Shown: positions 1 to 4,832 of the stretch, one piece after another | Numbering within the stretch: the first letter of the stretch is position 1 | Layout: each line of letters starts with the position of its first letter | Source of the DNA: a bacterium | GTDB lineage: Bacteria; JAUVQV01; DATDCY01 | Direction of reading: 5' to 3' | Length of the DNA stretch: 12,649 nucleotides | Assembly: GCA_036524115.1 (NCBI GenBank) | Contig: DATDCY010000297.1 | Coordinates: 1-12,649 of the forward strand | The notes under the pieces: generated by a model | Database searches by the model: none | The model's input: only the letters and a program-made list of their open reading frames with translations | Told to the model about the DNA's origin: nothing | Program-made: the position numbers and the translations under genes

Positions 1-377
1 AGGCCCGCGTCCCCGATGCCGTCGCCGTCGCGGTCGACGAAGGCGAAGCGCAGGACCGTCCCCGGTTCGAGCCGCAGGGTGACGCCGGCGGGCACCTCGA
101 CGAACTCGGCGATGCGCCGCTCCCCGCTCCAGGTCCAGACCCGCGCGGCGCCGCCGCCTCCGACCGGCGGGGCCGCGGCGCAACCGGCAAGGGCGAGGAG
201 AAGGAGGAGTGGCCAAGGTCGCCGCGTCCGCGTGCGGGCTACGGGGTCCTGTCGCTGCGCACCCCCACCGTGCTCCCTTCGGTCCGCGCGGCGGGGGTCC
301 CCCGCTTCGCGCCACCCCTTCGCCAGGCCGATGTCAGTTCTCTCCCGCATTCCCAACGTGACATCCCTCGTCTCCAT
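1..377 (-). CDS. Lipoprotein, probable right-handed beta-helix protein (N-terminal part, runs off the left edge)
   Basis: This frame is open from an ATG at 377 to the window edge. It contains a hydrophobic run of five leucines ending in a lipobox LAGC, with the Cys codon at 182-180. The Cys should be lipidated after export. The mature start is Ala/Gly-rich, followed by VWTWSGERRIAEFVEVPAGV, the phrase LRLEPGTVLRF and a Ca-loop-like DRDGDGIGD. Phrases such as PAGVTLRLEPGTVLRF are typical of the first turns of secreted right-handed parallel beta-helix proteins; this is a family impression, and the rest of the protein is outside the window. The only in-frame ATGs are at 377 and 350. They place 65 or 56 residues, many of them Arg, before the lipid Cys, which is too long for a normal signal peptide, so the start is uncertain. 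The gene begins 6 bases after the stop of the preceding lipoprotein and is probably cotranscribed with it. Confidence 0.72.
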   Translation of the reverse strand, partial: METRDVTLGMRERTDIGLAKGWREAGDPRRADRREHGGGAQRQDPVARTRTRRPWPLLLLLALAGCAAAPPVGGGGAARVWTWSGERRIAEFVEVPAGVTLRLEPGTVLRFAFVDRDGDGIGDAG

Positions 378-383
378 GTCGGC

Positions 384-1460
384 TCAGTGTCCTTCTCCGA
401 CGACGATGTCCCGCCCTTCCAGGTCGCCGGCGCCGAGGTGCACGGCCACCGCGTGGTCGGGCGCGCCGCGGTAGAGGCCGATCACTTCCCGCGCCTCGCG
501 CGAGCGGCCGACCTCGGCCCGCGCGCCCAGGTAGAAGAAGCCCTCGCGGTCCACCCAGATGATGTACCTCCCGTCGGGCCCGCTCGGCTCGGACACAAAC
601 TCCGGCTTGCCGAGCATCGCCGCCTTCTCGTGGAGAAAGGCGCGGTAGCCGGCGAGGGGCCGATCCGCGGCGTCGCGGATCGTGCCGCTGAGGCGCACCC
701 GCAGCGCCGACGGCGCGCTCCAGCCGGACTTCTTGAGCACCGCCACCGTCGGGAGGCGCAGGTCGAGGCGCTCGCCCGCCCGCACCTCGAGCGGGTTGCC
801 GGGATAGAAGCCGAACACGTCGCCCACTTCCAGCGGGCCGAAGGGCTGCTGGCCCGAGCGGCGGCGGACGATCAGCCAGTAGCGGCCCGGCGAGACGCGC
901 GCCTCGAACCCGCCGCGCTCGTCCGTGCGCACCTCGAGGTACCCGGGCCCGCGGAACTGCGTCGAGGCGTCCAGGTAGAAGGCGACGTCGGCCCCGCCGA
1001 CCGGCCCCGCCTCGCCGGTGACCGCGCCGGCCACCGACTCCCCGCCCGCCGGGACGGCGGCGACGGCGGGCGCCCCGCCGGCGGGCACGGCGGGCACCGC
1101 TATATCGAGCGTCTCGCCGGCGCGGACCTGGATCGGGTTGGAGCCGTACCAGCCGAAGAGCCCCGGGGCAGCAGCGGAGAGGTACCAGTTCCCTGGCGCC
1201 AGGGCGAGCGCCGCGCGGCCGTCCGCGCCGGCGGTCGCGACGACGCGCTCCTCGAGCAACGCCACCCCCGGGTAGCGCTGCCCTGTCACAGCCGCGCCGG
1301 GGACGGCGCGCTCGTGGCTCATCAGCCTCACCCGGACGGTGCCCGCAGCCGGCCGCGCCGGCCCGGCGGCGCCCCGGGACGTCGAGCAGCCGGCGGCCAG
1401 CGCGAAGAGCGCGACGAGCGCCGACGCAGATACCTTTGGCGGAAGGAGATTCGCGCGCAT
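384..1460 (-). CDS. Lipoprotein with three tandem prealbumin-like (carboxypeptidase regulatory-like) modules
   Basis: Encodes 358 residues. A signal peptide ends in lipobox LAAGC with Cys25, so the product is probably an envelope lipoprotein. The mature part holds three similar modules at about 41-135, 140-245 and 260-358. Each has a strand-rich start, a G-x-DGR/RGG turn and a PGxYxL-type strand. Each then has a conserved close: GWYGSNPIQVRAGETLDI in module 1, GFYPGNPLEVRAGERLDL in module 2, and a degenerate GLYRGAPDHAVAVHLGAGDL in module 3. This layout is that of beta-sandwich carboxypeptidase-regulatory/prealbumin-like domains, usually a binding or spacer fold; no catalytic residues are apparent. 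A longer reading from 1514 is possible but would translate through a terminator hairpin and put 18 Arg-rich residues before the signal peptide, so I chose the ATG at 1460. No good ribosome site precedes it: the leader is a U/C tract. Its function is unknown. Confidence 0.83.
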   Translation of the reverse strand: MRANLLPPKVSASALVALFALAAGCSTSRGAAGPARPAAGTVRVRLMSHERAVPGAAVTGQRYPGVALLEERVVATAGADGRAALALAPGNWYLSAAAPGLFGWYGSNPIQVRAGETLDIAVPAVPAGGAPAVAAVPAGGESVAGAVTGEAGPVGGADVAFYLDASTQFRGPGYLEVRTDERGGFEARVSPGRYWLIVRRRSGQQPFGPLEVGDVFGFYPGNPLEVRAGERLDLRLPTVAVLKKSGWSAPSALRVRLSGTIRDAADRPLAGYRAFLHEKAAMLGKPEFVSEPSGPDGRYIIWVDREGFFYLGARAEVGRSREAREVIGLYRGAPDHAVAVHLGAGDLEGRDIVVGEGH

Positions 1461-1462
1461 CA

Positions 1463-1510
1463 CCGAAAAGAAAAGGGCTGCCCGCGCGCGTCGATCACGC
1501 GGGCAGCCCT
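1463..1510 (-). terminator. Strong intrinsic terminator after the FG-GAP gene, abutting the next start codon
   Basis: The two arms 1474-1486 and 1498-1510 are perfect 13-bp reverse complements (AGGGCTGCCCGCG on the plus strand), separated by an 11-base loop. On the minus strand the stem is followed at once by TTTTCTTTTC (1473-1464), a U-rich tract. The hairpin starts 22 bases after the stop of the FG-GAP gene at 1533. The U-tract ends three or four bases before the ATG of the downstream lipoprotein at 1460, so the hairpin may also act as an attenuator for it. Confidence 0.88.
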
Positions 1511-1532
1511 GCAAACCGCGCCGGGGGACCGG

Positions 1533-3050
1533 CTACTTCTTCGCGACGGCGTTCGGCTCCTCGATCGCGAGGACGGTGCCGGCCTTGACGCCGCGCTGGA
1601 CGACCTTCACGCCGCTCGGGAAGTTCACGACCACGTCGAACGTCCCGCCCGGGGCCACGCCGAAGTGCAGCTCCTGGCCCTCCTGGGCGCAGAAGCCCGT
1701 GGCCGTGCGCAGCTCGCGCATCCCGCGGAAGTGCTTCTGGTCCTCGGCGAACCCGGCATCGTAGACGCGGGCCGTGCTGCCGATCGCCATCCGGTTGCTG
1801 ATCGTCCCGGCGAGACGCACCTTGATGAAGCCCTTGTCGTTCTGGTCGTTGCGGTAGACCCGGTTCGGCACGTTCCAGGTGACGACGTACAGGTCCATGT
1901 CGCCGTCGCCGTCGAGGTCGGTGAACGCGGTGCCCTTCGTCCGGATGCCGTCGAGCTCCATGAACGGGAACCTGCCGGTGACGTCCGTGAAGCGGCCCTT
2001 GCCGTCGTTGACGTAGAGGGTGTTGCCGACCTTGCAGTCGCCCTCGTAGAGATCGAGGCTGCCGTCGTGGTTGATGTCCGCGAAGGTCGGGCCCTTGCCC
2101 CACCCGTGCTTGTCGACGCCCGCGACCTTCGTGATGTCCGAGAACTTCCAGTTGCCGTCGTTGTGGAAGAGCTTGTTGCCGCCGACGTAGTTCGAGAGGT
2201 AGAGGTCGAGCCGGCCGTCGTTGTCGACATCGGCCCACGCGGCGCCGAGGCCCCAGTTCGGGTCGTTGAGGCCCGTCTCGCGGCCGATCTCGGCGAACGT
2301 CCCGTCGTGGTTGTTGCGGTACATCAGGTTCGGCTCGCCGGCGGGGTAGCGGCCGCGCACGACGTAGAGGTCCTGCCAGCCGTCGCCGTCGACGTCGGCC
2401 CAGGTCGCCGCCCAGGACCAGCCCGGGGCGCCCACGCCGGCCTTGGCGCTGACCTCGGTGAACTTCACGTTGCCCGGCGTGCTGTCGTTGCGGAACAACC
2501 GGTTCTTCACGCCGACGCCGTAGTTGGCCGTGAACAGGTCGAGGCGGCCGTCGTTGTCGTAGTCCGCGAAGGCGCCCTGGTAGGTGAAGTCCTTCGTGGC
2601 GATCCCGGCCTCGACCGAGATGTCGACGAACTTGATGTGGCCCGGGGTGCTTACGTTGCGCAGCAGCCGGTTGGCCTCGATCTCGCGCTGGCCGCCCTTG
2701 GCGATGAACAGGTCCGGGCGCCCGTCGTTGTCGACGTCCGCGAAGGCCGAGCCCATCGCGAACCCGGTGTTCGCCGCGCCGGCCTCGTCCGTGACCTCGG
2801 TGAACGCGATGTTCCCAGGCGTGCTGTCATTGCGCAGTAGCCTGCTGGCGCCGCCCTTGTTCGAAATGTAGAGGTCGTAGTCCCCGTCGCCGTCGACGTC
2901 GGCGAACGCCACCCCCTTGCCCCGGCCCTTGTCGTCGGCACCGGAGCTGGAGGTCACGTCGGCGAACGTCATGGCGGAAGCCGGCCCGGCAAGGCACAGC
3001 GCCGCCGCCACGAAAGTACTCAGAATCACGAGGGATTTCGACTTCACCAT
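1533..3050 (-). CDS. Secreted FG-GAP/VCBS repeat protein with C-terminal ASPIC/UnbV domain
   Basis: Encodes 505 residues. A Sec signal peptide (about 1-26, ending GPASA) precedes the mature protein. Seven Ca-binding loops of the FG-GAP/VCBS type, D-x-D/N-x-D-G-x-x-D, start near residues 51, 105, 163, 219, 274, 325 and 378, at a spacing of 51-58 residues. This is the pattern of a seven-bladed integrin-like beta-propeller. The blades alternate with RND-type strands such as LLRNDSTPGN. The tail (about 405-500) has NRMAIGSTARV, a Gly-Phe-Cys segment and a HFGV-PGG-FPSG series, matching ASPIC/UnbV domains, which commonly follow such repeats. The product is probably extracellular or periplasmic, with a ligand-binding or adhesive role; no enzyme motif is visible. 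The start is supported by AAAGGAG 6 bases upstream. The gene has its own promoter and terminator and so is likely monocistronic in the main. Confidence 0.93.
   Translation of the reverse strand: MVKSKSLVILSTFVAAALCLAGPASAMTFADVTSSSGADDKGRGKGVAFADVDGDGDYDLYISNKGGASRLLRNDSTPGNIAFTEVTDEAGAANTGFAMGSAFADVDNDGRPDLFIAKGGQREIEANRLLRNVSTPGHIKFVDISVEAGIATKDFTYQGAFADYDNDGRLDLFTANYGVGVKNRLFRNDSTPGNVKFTEVSAKAGVGAPGWSWAATWADVDGDGWQDLYVVRGRYPAGEPNLMYRNNHDGTFAEIGRETGLNDPNWGLGAAWADVDNDGRLDLYLSNYVGGNKLFHNDGNWKFSDITKVAGVDKHGWGKGPTFADINHDGSLDLYEGDCKVGNTLYVNDGKGRFTDVTGRFPFMELDGIRTKGTAFTDLDGDGDMDLYVVTWNVPNRVYRNDQNDKGFIKVRLAGTISNRMAIGSTARVYDAGFAEDQKHFRGMRELRTATGFCAQEGQELHFGVAPGGTFDVVVNFPSGVKVVQRGVKAGTVLAIEEPNAVAKK
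1893..2900 (-). repeat. Coding repeat region: seven FG-GAP/VCBS blades
   Basis: Seven copies of a 51-58 codon unit lie head to tail in the secreted protein gene. Each carries a loop such as ADVDGDGDYDLY or ADVDNDGRPDLF. Blades 1-3 also share the connector RN(D/V)STPG(N/H)(I/V), which later blades lack, so the first three units look more recently duplicated. At DNA level they share the plus-strand words gtgctgtcgttgcg and gtcgttgtcgacgtc or close variants. Confidence 0.85.
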
Positions 3051-3056
3051 GCTTCG

Positions 3057-3063
3057 CTCCTTT
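3057..3063 (-). promoter_or_regulatory. Ribosome binding site of the FG-GAP gene
   Basis: The minus strand reads AAAGGAG, then six bases, then the ATG at 3050. It is one of the two clearest Shine-Dalgarno matches in the window and fixes the start of the secreted protein. Confidence 0.8.
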
Positions 3064-3087
3064 CGTGCCGACTCCGTACCCGACGCA

Positions 3088-3117
3088 ACCTTAGCACCGC
3101 GGAATCCCGCGGGTCAA
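3088..3117 (-). promoter_or_regulatory. Sigma70-like promoter for the FG-GAP gene with an inverted repeat in the spacer
   Basis: On the minus strand TTGACC (3117-3112, five of six matches to TTGACA) is followed by an 18-base spacer and TAAGGT (3093-3088, which keeps T1, A2 and T6 of TATAAT). Transcription would start near 3081, giving a leader of about 30 bases. The spacer contains two CCGCGG hexamers (3097-3102 and 3107-3112) separated by four bases. Being palindromes, they form both direct and inverted repeats and could be an operator, although this sequence is also cheap in GC-rich DNA. Confidence 0.5.
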
Positions 3118-3188
3118 GTTCTCACAGGGATTAGTACGGGTTTGCCCGCCGCGCAGTTACACGAAAGGCGGCCCGCGCTGCGCCCCTG

Positions 3189-3197
3189 TGCTATCAT
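3189..3197 (+). promoter_or_regulatory. Extended -10 promoter element for the plus-strand glycan operon
   Basis: TGCTATCAT fits the extended -10 pattern TGnTATAAT with five of six matches in the hexamer. It lies in a less GC-rich patch of the 185-base divergent gap, about 40 bases before the methyltransferase ATG. No good -35 lies at the 17-base spacing, which extended -10 promoters can tolerate. A short hairpin (GGCCC, 3-base loop, GGGCC at 3213-3225) lies between it and the ribosome site. Confidence 0.42.
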
Positions 3198-3226
3198 CCG
3201 CGCGACGCGGAGGGCCCGCCGGGCCT

Positions 3227-3231
3227 GGAGG
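3227..3231 (+). promoter_or_regulatory. Ribosome binding site deciding the methyltransferase start
   Basis: TGGAGGGCGC lies directly before the ATG at 3236, with GGAGG four bases upstream. This supports the ATG over an in-frame GTG at 3188, which would overlap the proposed -10 element. Confidence 0.55.
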
Positions 3232-3235
3232 GCGC

Positions 3236-3925
3236 ATGCAGGAGCAGAAGACGCGAGAGCCGCAGTACGAGGTCCTGCTGGAGGGGTTCCGCAGGCACGG
3301 CCTGCACCCGCTGGGCCTGATGGCCAGCCACCTCTGGCGCAGCGACCCCCGGCACCTGGTCTTCTTCCTGGCGCGCTACAAGTTCTGCGCGAAGATGCTC
3401 GCCGGCAAGGGGAGCGTCCTGGAGGCGGGGTGCGGCGACGGCTTCGCGCTGCCGCTGCTGCTGCAGACGGTGCGCTCGGTCCACGCCGTCGACTTCGACC
3501 CGATCCTCGTGGAGAACGCGCGGCAGATAAACGCGGAGCGCGCGGGGCTGACCTTCGAGACCGTGGACCTGACAGAGAAGTCCCCGGCGGGGACGTTCGA
3601 CGCCGCCTATTCGCTGGACGTCATCGAGCACATCCCGATCGAGAAGGAACGGACGTTCCTCGACAACCTCCTGCGCCCGCTCGCGCCCGGCGGGACGCTC
3701 ATCGTGGGGACGCCGAACGTCCACGCGAGCGTCCACGCCTCGAAGTGGAGCAACGAGGGGCACGTCAACCTCAAGGACGACCGCGGACTGCGCGCGCTGC
3801 TCGAGCCGCGTTTCCGCGACGTCTTCCTCTTCTCGATGAACGACGAGGTCGTGCACACGGGCTTCGCGCCGATGGCGCACTACCTCTTCGCGATCGCGGC
3901 GGGCAAGCGGGACGATGCCGGCTGA
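3236..3925 (+). CDS. Class I SAM-dependent methyltransferase (first gene of the plus-strand operon)
   Basis: Encodes 229 residues. The Rossmann methyltransferase motifs are clear. Motif I is VLEAGCGDG at 61-69 (SAM-binding Gly loop). The acidic end of beta-2 is in VHAVDFDP (D86/D88), D111 lies in the motif III region, and FDAAYSLDVIEH (121-132) is followed by LAPGGTLIVGTPN, the typical post-motif strands of the Methyltransf_11/23 or UbiG-like group. About 60 residues precede motif I and may form a substrate cap. The substrate cannot be read from sequence. Because the gene heads an operon with a sugar reductase and a GT-C-like membrane protein, I infer that it methylates a sugar or lipid-linked glycan; a small-molecule target is equally possible. 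The next gene starts inside its last codons (11-base overlap), implying coupled translation. Confidence 0.92.
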   Translation: MQEQKTREPQYEVLLEGFRRHGLHPLGLMASHLWRSDPRHLVFFLARYKFCAKMLAGKGSVLEAGCGDGFALPLLLQTVRSVHAVDFDPILVENARQINAERAGLTFETVDLTEKSPAGTFDAAYSLDVIEHIPIEKERTFLDNLLRPLAPGGTLIVGTPNVHASVHASKWSNEGHVNLKDDRGLRALLEPRFRDVFLFSMNDEVVHTGFAPMAHYLFAIAAGKRDDAG

Positions 3926-4832
3926 GCCGGCGACTCTGCCGTCGGGGACCCCCCGGACCGCCGTCATCGGCGCGCGGGGATTCCTCGGCACCAGGTTCCT
4001 GGCGGCCCTGCGCGCGGCAGACCCCGCCACCGCCGGCACGACCCGCGACGGCGCCGGCGAGCGCATGGTCTCCCTCGACCTGGCCGCGCCGGACGTCCGC
4101 CCGCTGCGTCTTCGCGCCACCGGCCACCGCGCCGCGATCATCTGCGCCGGGGTTGGCGCGCTCGTGCAGTGCGAGCGCGACCCTGCGGGGACACGCCGGG
4201 TGAACGTCGACGGCACCCTCGAGCTGGCCCGGCAGCTCCACGCCGAGGGGATCGTGCCCGTCTTCCTTTCGAGCGACTGCGTCTTCGGCGGGGACGCAGC
4301 GCCGTACGCCGACGAGGCGGCGGCGGCGCCGCTCAACGAGTACGGGCGGCAGAAGGCCGAGGTCGAGCGGCGGTTGCGCGAGGAGCTGCCCGGCGCGCAC
4401 CTGACCGCGCGGCTGAGCAAGGGCTTCTCCCTCGAGCGCGGCAGCGGGACGCTCCTCGACGACATGGCGCGCCGTATCGTCGCCGGGGGCTTCGCCGCGG
4501 CGGACGACCAGGTCTTCTGCCCCACCCTCGCCGGGGACACGGTGCGCGCGGTCTGCGCGCTGCTCGCCGCCGGCGCGCGGGGGACGGTGAACGTCTGCAG
4601 CCCCGAGGGCTGGAGCTGGCACGGCCTGGCGACGGCGATGGCCGCGGCGCTCGGCGCGGACCCCGCGTCGGTGCGGCGCATCTCCATCGACGAGCTCGGC
4701 GGCGGCGTGCGGCGCCCCCACGACATCCGCATGCTCCCCGAGCGCCTTGGGCGCGAGACCGGCTGCCGCTTCCGCGACATGGCCTCGTGCATCAGCGAGG
4801 TCGCCGCCGCCTGGCGGGGGGGGCCGGCGTGA
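3915..4832 (+). CDS. RmlD-like NAD(P)-dependent sugar reductase/epimerase (extended SDR)
   Basis: Encodes 305 residues. The dinucleotide-binding motif GARGFLG is at 19-25. FLSSDCVFGG (S119, S120) is the usual catalytic Ser/Thr strand, and YGRQK (Y143, K147) is the SDR catalytic pair. This order and the length of about 300 residues fit the RmlD/dTDP-4-dehydrorhamnose reductase substrate-binding family and related nucleoside-diphosphate-sugar epimerases. The C-terminal half has the conserved short phrases LSKGFSLERGSGT and FCPTLAGDTVRA. True RmlD normally sits with rmlABC, none of which is here, so a different sugar-nucleotide reduction or epimerisation in the cytoplasm is more likely. The ATG lies inside the end of the methyltransferase gene without a strong ribosome site. 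The stop overlaps the next start (GTGA), and a run of eight G lies 7 bases before the stop. Confidence 0.9.
   Translation: MPAEPATLPSGTPRTAVIGARGFLGTRFLAALRAADPATAGTTRDGAGERMVSLDLAAPDVRPLRLRATGHRAAIICAGVGALVQCERDPAGTRRVNVDGTLELARQLHAEGIVPVFLSSDCVFGGDAAPYADEAAAAPLNEYGRQKAEVERRLREELPGAHLTARLSKGFSLERGSGTLLDDMARRIVAGGFAAADDQVFCPTLAGDTVRAVCALLAAGARGTVNVCSPEGWSWHGLATAMAAALGADPASVRRISIDELGGGVRRPHDIRMLPERLGRETGCRFRDMASCISEVAAAWRGGPA
4816..4823 (+). repeat. G8 homopolymer at the reductase/membrane-protein junction
   Basis: Eight consecutive G lie in the last codons of the reductase gene (CGG GGG GGG), five bases before the GTG start of the next gene. The tract may serve as a purine-rich ribosome site. 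A -1 slip here would join the reductase to the membrane protein without a stop. Confidence 0.9.

Noticed and set aside
1461-1514. Upstream start at 1514 for the three-module lipoprotein
   Set aside because: It would add an Arg-rich stretch before a good signal peptide and place coding sequence over a textbook terminator hairpin.
270-2840. An 856-codon plus-strand open frame across the exported-protein genes
   Set aside because: It shows no recognisable fold. Val/Asp/Glu-rich repeats in it are the antisense shadow of the FG-GAP blades, which have a signal peptide, ribosome site and conserved Ca-loops on the other strand.
3131-3145. Possible sigma54 site (TAGTACGGGTTTGCC) before the methyltransferase gene
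   Set aside because: The essential GG at -24 is AG and the distance to TTGC is one base short. The extended -10 element nearby fits better.
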